This document shows, piece after piece, positions 41,566 through 49,900 of a stretch of 64,000 bases of DNA; the first letter of the stretch is position 1; every line of letters begins with the position of its first letter. This stretch comes from Streptomyces sp. NBC_01262 (GTDB lineage: Bacteria; Actinomycetota; Actinomycetes; Streptomycetales; Streptomycetaceae). The stretch lies in contig NZ_CP108462.1 of the NCBI RefSeq assembly GCF_036226365.1, forward strand, positions 7,658,501-7,722,500, given 5' to 3'. Made by a program: the position numbers and the translations under genes. Below the pieces are notes generated by a model, which had not been told where the DNA came from, ran no database searches, and saw nothing but the letters and a program-made list of their open reading frames with translations.

Positions 41566-42816
41566 ATGTCATCTGACGACTTCTTCATCCCGGACCCCGA
41601 AGGCCGGATCCCCAGTGCCGAGGGCTATTTCGGCGCCTTCGGCGGCAAGTTCATCCCCGAGGCACTCGTCGCGGCCGTCGACGAGGTGGCCGCCGAGTAC
41701 GACAAGGCCAAGACCGACCCCGCCTTCGCCGCCGAGCTGAACGATCTGCTCGTGAACTACACCGGCCGGCCGAGCGCCCTCACCGAGGTGCCGCGGTTCG
41801 CGGAGCACGCGGGCGGGGCGCGGGTGTTCCTCAAGCGCGAGGACCTCAACCACACCGGGTCGCACAAGATCAACAATGTGCTGGGCCAGGCACTGCTCAC
41901 CAAGCGGATGGGCAAGACCCGCGTGATCGCCGAGACCGGCGCCGGGCAGCACGGCGTGGCGACGGCCACCGCCTGCGCGCTGTTCGGCCTGGACTGCACG
42001 ATCTACATGGGCGAGATCGACACCGAGCGCCAGGCGCTGAACGTCGCCCGGATGCGGATCCTGGGCGCCGAGGTCATCGCGGTGAAGTCCGGCAGCCGCA
42101 CGCTGAAGGACGCGATCAACGAGGCCTTCCGCGACTGGGTCGCCAACGTCGACGAGACGCACTACCTCTTCGGCACGGTCGCCGGACCGCACCCCTTCCC
42201 GGCGATGGTGCGGGACTTCCACCGCGTCATCGGCGTCGAGGCGCGCCGCCAGATCCTGGAGCGGGCCGGCCGGCTCCCCGACGCGGCCGTGGCCTGCGTC
42301 GGCGGCGGGTCCAACGCCATCGGCCTCTTCCACGCCTTCATCCCGGACGCCGGTGTCCGCCTGATCGGCCTGGAGGCCGCCGGCCACGGAGTCGAGTCCG
42401 GTGAGCACGCCGCGACCCTGACCGCCGGCGAGCCCGGCATCCTGCACGGTTCGCGCTCCTACGTACTCCAGGACGACGAGGGCCAGATCACCGAGCCCTA
42501 CTCGATCTCGGCGGGCCTGGACTACCCGGGCATCGGCCCGGAGCACGCGTACCTCAAGGACTCCGGCCGCGCCGAGTACCGCCCGGTCACGGACGACGAG
42601 GCGATGCAGGCGCTGCGCCTGCTGTCCCGCACCGAGGGCATCATCCCGGCGATCGAGAGCGCCCACGCGCTCGCGGGCGCCCTGGCGGTCGGCCGCGAGC
42701 TGGGTCCGGAGGGCCTGCTGCTGGTCAACCTCTCGGGACGCGGCGACAAGGACATGGACACGGCGGCCCGCTACTTCGGGCTCTACGACGACGCGGGCAA
42801 GGGAGCGGGCAAGTGA
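41566..42816 (+). CDS. trpB: Tryptophan synthase beta subunit
   Basis: PLP enzyme that joins indole and serine, 416 residues. The Schiff-base lysine is K101 in LNHTGSHKINNVLGQ; the phosphate loop is CVGGGSNAIG. Start ATG at 41566 with GAGGAG 12 nt upstream; the upstream part of the open frame lies in the hairpin region and is not used. The stop overlaps the trpA start (GTGA). Confidence 0.97.
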   Translation: MSSDDFFIPDPEGRIPSAEGYFGAFGGKFIPEALVAAVDEVAAEYDKAKTDPAFAAELNDLLVNYTGRPSALTEVPRFAEHAGGARVFLKREDLNHTGSHKINNVLGQALLTKRMGKTRVIAETGAGQHGVATATACALFGLDCTIYMGEIDTERQALNVARMRILGAEVIAVKSGSRTLKDAINEAFRDWVANVDETHYLFGTVAGPHPFPAMVRDFHRVIGVEARRQILERAGRLPDAAVACVGGGSNAIGLFHAFIPDAGVRLIGLEAAGHGVESGEHAATLTAGEPGILHGSRSYVLQDDEGQITEPYSISAGLDYPGIGPEHAYLKDSGRAEYRPVTDDEAMQALRLLSRTEGIIPAIESAHALAGALAVGRELGPEGLLLVNLSGRGDKDMDTAARYFGLYDDAGKGAGK

Positions 42817-43628
42817 GCGGCAACGTCGAAAAGCTGGACAAGGCGCTCGCGGACGCCAAGGCCGAGAACCGCGCCGCCCTCATCGCCTACCTCCCGGCCG
42901 GCTTCCCGACCGTCGACGGCGGCATCGCGGCGGTCAAGGCGGCCCTGGAGGGCGGCGCCGACATCATCGAGGTCGGCCTGCCGCACAGCGACCCGGTGCT
43001 GGACGGCCCGGTCATCCAGACCGCCGACGACATCGCGCTGCGCGGCGGCGTGCGCATCGCGGATGTGCTGCGCACGGTCCGCGAGGCGCATGACGCGACC
43101 GGGGCGCCGATCCTGGTCATGACGTACTGGAACCCCGTCGACCGCTACGGCACCGAGCGCTTCGCCGCCGAGCTGGCCGAGGCGGGCGGCGCGGGCTGCA
43201 TCCTGCCCGACCTGCCGGTCGAGGAGTCCGAGGTATGGCGCAAGGCCGCCGAGCAGCACGGCCTGGCCACGGTCTTCGTGGTCGCGCCGAGCAGCAAGGA
43301 CGAGCGGCTCGGCAAGATCACGGCGGCGGGCTCCGGCTTCGTCTACGCCGCCTCGCTGATGGGCGTCACCGGCACCCGGGTCAGCGTCGGCAACCAGGCC
43401 TCCGACCTGGTCCGCCGCACCCGCGCCACCACCGACCTGCCGGTCTGCGTCGGCCTCGGCGTGTCCAACGCCGAGCAGGCGGCGGAGGTCGCGGGCTTCG
43501 CGGACGGCGTCATCGTCGGCTCCGCCTTCGTCAAGCGCATGCTGGACGCGCCGGACGAGGCGGCCGGGCTGGCGGGCGTGCGCGAGCTGGCGGCGGATCT
43601 GGCGAAGGGCGTACGGAGCCGTGGGTAG
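42813..43628 (+). CDS. trpA: Tryptophan synthase alpha subunit
   Basis: Splits indole-3-glycerol phosphate and passes indole through the tunnel to TrpB; 271 residues. Motifs: AYLPAGFPTVDGG, the catalytic Glu in ADIIEVGLPHSDPVLDGP, and the catalytic Asp in CILPDLPVEES. Translationally coupled to trpB through the 4-nt overlap. A hairpin follows 40 nt after the stop. Confidence 0.97.
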   Translation: MSGNVEKLDKALADAKAENRAALIAYLPAGFPTVDGGIAAVKAALEGGADIIEVGLPHSDPVLDGPVIQTADDIALRGGVRIADVLRTVREAHDATGAPILVMTYWNPVDRYGTERFAAELAEAGGAGCILPDLPVEESEVWRKAAEQHGLATVFVVAPSSKDERLGKITAAGSGFVYAASLMGVTGTRVSVGNQASDLVRRTRATTDLPVCVGLGVSNAEQAAEVAGFADGVIVGSAFVKRMLDAPDEAAGLAGVRELAADLAKGVRSRG

Positions 43629-43668
43629 CCCCGCGTAGTTCCGCGTAGCTCGTAAGAGCGAATTCGGG

Positions 43669-43696
43669 CCGGGGGTGCGCGTATGCGTGCCCCCGG
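43669..43696 (+). terminator. Stem-loop after trpA
   Basis: CCGGGGG pairs with CCCCCGG at the base, and the stem extends inward with G-U pairs to about 12 bp. It covers the ATG at 43683, which argues against that codon as the start of the next gene. Confidence 0.65.
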
Positions 43697-43712
43697 TTCG
43701 TTGTGCAGGGGT

Positions 43713-44555
43713 GTGAGCGAGAAGAACCGTGAAGGCAAGCGCACCGCCCGCGAGCGGCTGCAGGAACAGCGTGAGAAGGAAAAGGCGCGTGAGAAGCGCA
43801 AGCGGGCCCTGATCGTCGGCGGCAGCATCGTCGCCGTACTGGCGATCGCCGCCGTGATCGGCGTCGTGGCCGCCAACAGCGGGGGCTCGGGGGGCACCAG
43901 CGCGGCCGCCTCCCCGGCGGGCGCGACCGGGACCGACAAGCTCGTGATCCCCAGCGGCGCGACCGACGCGCCGTCCACCCTGACCGTCTACGAGGACTTC
44001 CGCTGCCCGGCGTGCGGCCAGTTCGAGAAGAACTACCGCGACACGATCCACAGCCTCCAGGACAGCGGCCAGCTCAAGGTCGAGTACCACCTCGTCCGGA
44101 TCATCGACGGCAACCTCGGCGGCACCGGCTCGCTCAACGCGGGCAACGCGGCGGCATGCGCGCAGGACCAGAACAAGTTCCGGGAGTTCCATGACGTCCT
44201 CTACGAGAACCAGCCCTCCGAGACGGACGACAAGTTCGCCAAGAAGTCCTACCTCCTGGAGCTGGCCGGAAAGGTGCCCGGGCTGAAGACCGCCGCCTTC
44301 ACCTCCTGCGTGAACGACGGGACGTACGACGCCTGGATCAAGGCCTCCAACACAGCCTTCGGCAAGTCCGGTTTCAACTCCACCCCGACCGTCCTGCTGA
44401 ACGGCAAGAACATCTACGCCGACACCAACAACCCGCTGACCCCGGACAAGCTCAAGCAGCTGGTGGCGACGGCGAACAAGGGCAAGCCCGCGGGGACGGC
44501 GACGCCCAGCGTTTCCGCACCCTCGCCGAGCTCGTCGGCTTCCGCATCCGGCTGA
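43713..44555 (+). CDS. Membrane-anchored DsbA-like oxidoreductase, CPAC active site
   Basis: A 280-residue protein with the same plan as the one at 11915: charged N-terminus (1-32), a membrane segment (about 33-54), a linker and an extracytoplasmic DsbA-like domain with C98-P-A-C101 in YEDFRCPACGQFE and a cis-Pro loop NSTPTV. It ends in a Ser/Ala/Pro-rich tail. It probably forms disulfides in exported proteins. GTG 43713 (SEKNREGK) is chosen; the ATG at 43683 lies within a hairpin. It sits between trpA and lgt. Confidence 0.88.
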   Translation: MSEKNREGKRTARERLQEQREKEKAREKRKRALIVGGSIVAVLAIAAVIGVVAANSGGSGGTSAAASPAGATGTDKLVIPSGATDAPSTLTVYEDFRCPACGQFEKNYRDTIHSLQDSGQLKVEYHLVRIIDGNLGGTGSLNAGNAAACAQDQNKFREFHDVLYENQPSETDDKFAKKSYLLELAGKVPGLKTAAFTSCVNDGTYDAWIKASNTAFGKSGFNSTPTVLLNGKNIYADTNNPLTPDKLKQLVATANKGKPAGTATPSVSAPSPSSSASASG

Positions 44556-44569
44556 GCGTTATCCGTCCG

Positions 44570-44603
44570 TTGCCGGGCGGGTGCCCGCTCGCCCGCCCGG
44601 CAA
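44570..44603 (+). terminator. Stem-loop terminator before lgt
   Basis: A perfect 12-bp stem, TTGCCGGGCGGG (44570-44581) with its complement (44592-44603), loop of 10 nt. It starts 15 nt after the DsbA-like stop and ends 19 nt before the lgt ATG, so it may also limit read-through into lgt. Confidence 0.75.
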
Positions 44604-44622
44604 GGTAGCGTCGGACTTTGCC

Positions 44623-45597
44623 ATGAACCTTGCATTCATCCCCAGTCCGTCGCACGGAGTCCTCTACCTGGGCCCGATTCCGTTGCGCGGCTACGCGTTC
44701 TGCATCATCATCGGCGTCTTCGTGGCCGTATGGCTCGGCGGCAAGCGCTGGGTCGCCCGCGGCGGCCAGAAGACCACGGTCGCCGACATCGCCGTCTGGG
44801 CGGTGCCGTTCGGCCTGGTCGGCGGACGCCTCTATCACGTCATCACCAGTTACGAGCTCTACTTCGGCGACGGCAAGGACTGGGTCAACGCCTTCAAGAT
44901 CTGGGAAGGCGGCCTCGGCATCTGGGGCGCGATCGCCCTCGGCGCCGTCGGCGCCTGGATCGGCTGCCGCCGCCGCGGCATCCCCCTCCCCGCCTGGGCC
45001 GACGCCCTCGCCCCCGGCATCGCCCTCGCCCAGGCCATCGGCCGCTGGGGCAACTGGTTCAACCAGGAGCTCTACGGCCGCCCGACGGACCTTCCGTGGG
45101 CCCTCAAGATCGACCCGGCCCACCGGCCGGTCGACTCGCCGGACCTCGCCACCTACCACCCGACCTTCCTGTACGAGTCCCTGTGGTGCGTCGGTGTCGC
45201 CCTGCTCGTCATCTGGGTCGACCGGCGCTTCAAGCTCGGGCACGGGCGCGCTTTCGCGGTCTACGTGGCCGCGTACACGGTCGGCCGGTTCTGGATCGAG
45301 TCGATGCGGGTCGACGACGCGCATCACATCCTGGGCATGCGGCTGAACGACTGGACGTCGATCATCGTCTTCGTCGGGGCCGTGGTCTACTTCGTGATCT
45401 CCGCGAAGCGGCGGCCCGGGCGGGAAGAGGTCGTCGAACCGCTCGCGGCTGCGGCCGGGCCCGACGCCGAGTCCGATGAGCCGGAGAAGGCCGAGCCCGC
45501 GGTTGAGGCCGACGCCGAGCCTGAGGCTGAGCCTGAAGCCGAGGTCGAGGTCGAGGTCGAGGAAGCCTCTGAGGAAGCGCCTGCCAAGAAGTCCTGA
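44623..45597 (+). CDS. lgt: Prolipoprotein diacylglyceryl transferase
   Basis: Membrane enzyme that adds diacylglycerol to the lipobox cysteine, the step before LspA. It has 324 residues and about seven membrane segments. The Lgt signature GRWGNWFNQELYG is intact, and YGFGxxxG-like HxxF elements (PLRGYAFCIIIG) are present. The C-terminal 55 residues are a Glu/Ala-rich tail with repeating acidic units (EAEPEAE, VEVEVEE), common in streptomycete Lgt and probably cytosolic. ATG 44623 starts the conserved MNLAFIPSP. Confidence 0.96.
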   Translation: MNLAFIPSPSHGVLYLGPIPLRGYAFCIIIGVFVAVWLGGKRWVARGGQKTTVADIAVWAVPFGLVGGRLYHVITSYELYFGDGKDWVNAFKIWEGGLGIWGAIALGAVGAWIGCRRRGIPLPAWADALAPGIALAQAIGRWGNWFNQELYGRPTDLPWALKIDPAHRPVDSPDLATYHPTFLYESLWCVGVALLVIWVDRRFKLGHGRAFAVYVAAYTVGRFWIESMRVDDAHHILGMRLNDWTSIIVFVGAVVYFVISAKRRPGREEVVEPLAAAAGPDAESDEPEKAEPAVEADAEPEAEPEAEVEVEVEEASEEAPAKKS

Positions 45598-45616
45598 CGC
45601 GCCGAGCAGCTCTTCA

Positions 45617-45648
45617 CGGCCGCCGCACCCCACCGGGTGCGGCGGCCG
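45617..45648. terminator. Strong stem-loop terminator after lgt
   Basis: A perfect 14-bp stem, CGGCCGCCGCACCC (45617-45630) and its complement (45635-45648), with a CACC loop, 19 nt after the lgt stop. Confidence 0.9.
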
Positions 45649-45682
45649 ATGTCTTTCCCCCACCCCGCCCCTTCCCGAAACC

Positions 45683-45748
45683 ATGGGGCTTCGCCCCCTG
45701 GACCCCCGAACGCCCTCCGGGCGTGTCCTCAAACGCCGGACGGGCTGA
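45683..45748. repeat. Streptomycete-type intergenic repeat
   Basis: The stretch ATGGGGCTTCGCCCC, then CTGGACCCCC and CCTCAAACGCCGGACGGGCT is a form of an element I recognise as scattered between genes in many Streptomyces genomes. It contains two small dyads. It lies between the lgt terminator and the VIT transporter promoter. Confidence 0.65.
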
Positions 45749-45782
45749 AAAGTCCCGCGTACCCGCGAAGCGGTTTTCGCAG

Positions 45783-45801
45783 GTAAGGCAGGCTTTCCTT
45801 G
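45783..45801 (+). promoter_or_regulatory. Possible iron-regulator (DmdR/IdeR-type) box
   Basis: A 19-bp imperfect palindrome centred on GC (AAGG, AGGCT, CCTT spaced as in the TTAGGTTAGGCTAACCTAA consensus), with 11 of 19 positions matching. It lies about 90 bp before the start of a putative iron/manganese transporter, which makes the guess reasonable. The match is partial. Confidence 0.4.
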
Positions 45802-45891
45802 CTGGAAACGAAGGGAATCGCGGCGTACGGTCAAGGTGTTCTTCGGGTGGGAACCAGGGCGGAGCCCTGGGCGAGAGGGGAGAGGTGCGTC

Positions 45892-46653
45892 ATGTCGTCA
45901 ATGGCGATCGAGACAGCCGGGGCCGACGGCGCCACCGGGACCGCCGAGCGCAGCGTGACGCATGTGAGCCATCACGAGCACCGGGATGTGAGCGGGGGCT
46001 GGCTGCGACCGGCGGTGTTCGGGGCGATGGACGGGCTGGTTTCCAACCTCGCGCTGATCACGGGGGTGGCCGGAGGGGCCGTCTCGCCGCGCATGATCGT
46101 GATCACCGGCTTCGCCGGTCTCGCCGCGGGGGCGTTCTCGATGGCGGCGGGGGAGTACACCTCGGTCGCGTCGCAGCGGGAGCTTGTGGAGGCGGAGCTG
46201 GCGCTGGAGCGGCTGGAACTGAGCCGTAATCCGGAGGACGAGCTGCGGGAGCTCGCGTCGCTGTATGTGTCGCGCGGGGTGGAGCCGGAGCTGGCGCGGG
46301 AGGTGGCGCGGCAGATGTCGGTGGATCCGGAGCAGGCACTGGAGATACACGCCCGCGAGGAGCTGGGAGTGGATCCGACGGATCTGCCGTCGCCGCTGGT
46401 GGCGGCGGTGAGCTCGTTCGTGTCGTTCGGGTTCGGGGCGGTGCTGCCGGTGCTGCCGTATCTGCTGGGGTCGACGGTGCTGTGGCCCGCGCTGATCGTG
46501 GCGTTCGTCGGGCTCTTCGCGTGCGGGGCGGCGGTGTCGAAGGTCACGGCGCGCAGCTGGTGGTTCAGCGGACTGCGGCAGCTCCTCTTGGGCGGAGCGG
46601 CCGCGGGGGTTACCTTCGTTCTGGGCGCTTTGTTCGGCACTGCCCTCGGGTGA
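45892..46653 (+). CDS. VIT1/CCC1-family iron/manganese transporter
   Basis: A 253-residue membrane protein of the vacuolar iron transporter family. Two N-terminal membrane segments are followed by a cytosolic metal-binding insertion rich in Glu (about residues 90-150) and three C-terminal segments. Landmarks are GAMDGLVSNLALI and GAFSMAAGEYTSVASQRE. In bacteria such proteins move Fe2+ or Mn2+ out of the cytosol. ATG 45892 has GAGGGGAGAGG upstream; an earlier in-frame ATG at 45799 would cover the promoter. Confidence 0.9.
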   Translation: MSSMAIETAGADGATGTAERSVTHVSHHEHRDVSGGWLRPAVFGAMDGLVSNLALITGVAGGAVSPRMIVITGFAGLAAGAFSMAAGEYTSVASQRELVEAELALERLELSRNPEDELRELASLYVSRGVEPELAREVARQMSVDPEQALEIHAREELGVDPTDLPSPLVAAVSSFVSFGFGAVLPVLPYLLGSTVLWPALIVAFVGLFACGAAVSKVTARSWWFSGLRQLLLGGAAAGVTFVLGALFGTALG

Positions 46654-46802
46654 CGCCCTGACCGGCCACAAGCCTCTTGTTACCCGCGCGTTTCAGCTCG
46701 GCCAACGCAGGGCATCTCCCTGTGGCGCCGTGGGCAGAGCCGCCCGCGTCTCACGGGAGCGACGGCGGTCACATCCTGCCTGCTCGTAGCGCCTTTCTGT
46801 CC

Positions 46803-46850
46803 ACATGATGGAAGCGGTCTATCCACTTTTCGGCCATCCGGCCATCATGT
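46803..46850. promoter_or_regulatory. Widely spaced inverted repeat before gltB
   Basis: ACATGATGG (46803-46811) and CCATCATGT (46842-46850) are perfect inverted copies 30 nt apart. The right arm touches the GlnR-type site. It may bind a looping regulator or form a cruciform; no known factor is assigned. Confidence 0.5.
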
Positions 46851-46864
46851 AACCTGCACGAAAT
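46849..46864 (+). promoter_or_regulatory. GlnR-type binding half-site upstream of gltB
   Basis: GTAAC-n6-GAAAT fits the streptomycete GlnR half-site gTnAC-n6-GaAAC, with one mismatch at the last base. It lies 66 bp before the gltB ATG. No second half-site is in register downstream. Control by nitrogen status is inferred. Confidence 0.55.
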
Positions 46865-46929
46865 CGCAGAGGGCCAACGTCGTCCCAGATGCGCATGACA
46901 TATGCCGATTGACGACGACGGGAGAGCCG

Positions 46930-49900
46930 ATGCGTTCCGCGTCCACGCAGCCCGAGCCCACCGGCTCGCGCTGGGCCCACATGGATGGGCGCCCCGCCCC
47001 GCAGGGTATGTACGACCCGCGTAACGAGCACGACGCATGCGGCGTCGGCTTTGTGGCCACCCTCACCGGCGAGGCTGATCACGCGCTGGTCGAGCAGGCG
47101 CTCACTGTACTGCGCAACCTGGAGCACCGAGGCGCCACCGGCGCCGAGCCCGATTCCGGCGACGGCGCCGGCATCCTGCTCCAGGTTCCGGACGCGTTTC
47201 TCCGCGAGGCCGTGGCCGAGGCGGGCTTCGCCCTGCCCGCGGCCGGCCACTACGCGGTAGGCATCGCCTTCCTTCCCGTCGACGACGAGGACCGCGCCAA
47301 GGCGGTCGAGTCGATCGAGCGGATCGCCGCCGAGGAGGACCTGAAGGTCCTCGGGTGGCGTGAGGTGCCGATCGCTCCGGGGCTGCTGGGCGCCACGGCG
47401 CGCAGCACCATGCCGTACTTCTCGCAGCTCTTCGTCGAGGACGCGAACGGCGCCACGAAGGCCGGAATCGATCTTGACCGGCCCGCCTTCGTGCTGCGCA
47501 AGCGCGCCGAGCGCGAGGCCGACGTGTACTTCCCGTCGCTCTCGGCTCGTACGATCGTCTACAAGGGCATGCTGACCACCGGCCAGCTGGAGCCCTTCTT
47601 CCCGGACCTGTCCGACCGCCGGATCGCGACCGCGATCGCGCTGGTGCACAGCCGCTTCTCGACGAACACCTTCCCGAGCTGGCCGCTGGCGCACCCGTAC
47701 CGGTTCGTGGCGCACAACGGCGAGATCAACACCGTCAAGGGCAACCGCAACTGGATGCGGGCCCGCGAGTCGCAGCTCAAGAGCGACCTGTTCGGCGGGG
47801 ACCTGGAGCGGATCTTCCCGGTCGCCACGCCCGAGGCCTCGGACACCGCGACCTTCGACGAGGTGCTGGAGCTGCTGCACCTGGGCGGCCGGTCGCTGCC
47901 GCACAGCGTGCTGATGATGATCCCGGAGGCGTGGGAGAACCACGACTCGATGGACCCGGCCCGCCGCGCGTTCTACCAGTACCACTCCACCCTGATGGAG
48001 CCCTGGGACGGCCCGGCCTGCGTCACCTTCACCGACGGTGTCCAGGTCGGCGCGGTGCTGGACCGCAACGGTCTGCGCCCCGGCCGCTACTGGGTCACCG
48101 ACGACGGCCTGGTGGTCCTGGCCTCGGAGTCCGGTGTGCTGGACATCGCCCCGGAGAAGGTGGTCAAGAAGGGCCGCCTGCAGCCCGGCCACATGTTCCT
48201 GGTGGACACCGCCGAGCACCGGATCATCGAGGACAGCGAGATCAAGGCCCAGCTCGCCGCGGAGAACCCGTACGCGGAGTGGCTGGAAGCCGGTCTGATC
48301 CACCTCAACGACCTGCCCGAGCGCGAGCACATCTCGTACACCCACGCCTCGGTCACCCGCCGCCAGCAGACCTTCGGCTACACCGAGGAGGAGCTGCGCG
48401 TCATCCTCGCGCCGATGGCCAAGACCGGTGGCGAGCCGCTGGGCTCGATGGGCACGGACTCGCCGATCGCGGCGCTGTCCGCCCGCCCCCGGCTGCTGTT
48501 CGACTACTTCACCCAGCTGTTCGCGCAGGTCACGAACCCGCCGCTGGACGCCATCCGCGAGGAGCTGGTCACCTCGCTGATCAGTGCGGTCGGCCCGTCC
48601 GGCAACCTGCTGGAGCCGTCCCCGGCGTCCTGTCGCAACATCACCCTGCCCTTCCCGGTGATCGACAACGACGAGCTGGCCAAGCTCATCCACATCAACG
48701 CCGACGGCGACCTGCCGGGCCTGAAGGCGGCGACGCTGTCCGGCCTGTACCGGGTCTCCGGCGGTGGCGAGGCGCTGGCCGCCCGCCTGGCGGAGATCTG
48801 CGCCGAGGCGGACGCGGCCATAGAGGACGGCGCGCGCTTCATCGTGCTGTCCGACCGGCACTCCGACGCCGAGCACGCGCCGATCCCGTCGCTGCTGCTC
48901 ACCTCGGCGGTCCACCACCACCTGATCCGTACGAAGCAGCGCACGCAGGTCGGCCTGATGATCGAGGCCGGCGACGTGCGCGAGGTGCACCATGTCGCGC
49001 TGCTGATCGGTTTCGGCGCGGCTGCGGTGAACCCGTACCTGGCGATGGAGTCGGTCGAGGACCTGCTGCGGGCCGGAACCTTCCTCCAGGACATCGAGCC
49101 CGAGGCCGCGATCCGCAACCTGATCAAGGCGCTGGGCAAGGGCGTGCTGAAGGTGATGTCCAAGATGGGCATCTCCACCGTCGCCTCCTACCGTGGCGCG
49201 CAGGTCTTCGAGGCCATCGGCCTGGACTCCGAGTTCGTCGACACGTACTTCACCGGCACCGACAGCAAGATCGGCGGCGCGGGTCTCGACGTCATCGCCC
49301 AGGAGGTCGCCGCCCGGCACGCCAAGGCCTACCCGGCCTCCGGCATCGCCGCCGCGCACCGCCGCCTGGAGATCGGCGGCGAGTACCAGTGGCGCCGCGA
49401 GGGCGAGCCGCACCTGTTCGACCCGGACACGGTCTTCCGGCTGCAGCACTCCACGCGCTCGCGCCGCTACGACATCTTCAAGCAGTACACCTCGCGGGTC
49501 GACGAGCAGGCCGAGCGCCTGATGACCCTGCGCGGGCTCTTCAAGTTCAAGAACTCCGAAGAGGCAGCCCGGACCCCGATCTCGATCGACGAGGTCGAGC
49601 CGGTCTCGGAGATCGTCAAGCGCTTCTCCACCGGCGCCATGTCGTACGGCTCCATCTCCATGGAGGCGCACGAGACGCTGGCCATCGCCATGAACCAGCT
49701 GGGCGGCAAGTCCAACACCGGCGAGGGCGGCGAGGACCCGGACCGCCTCTACGACCCGGCGCGGCGCAGCGCCATCAAGCAGGTCGCCTCCGGCCGCTTC
49801 GGCGTGACGAGTGAGTACCTGGTCAACGCGGACGACATCCAGATCAAGATGGCCCAGGGCGCCAAGCCCGGCGAGGGCGGCCAGCTGCCCGGCCACAAGG

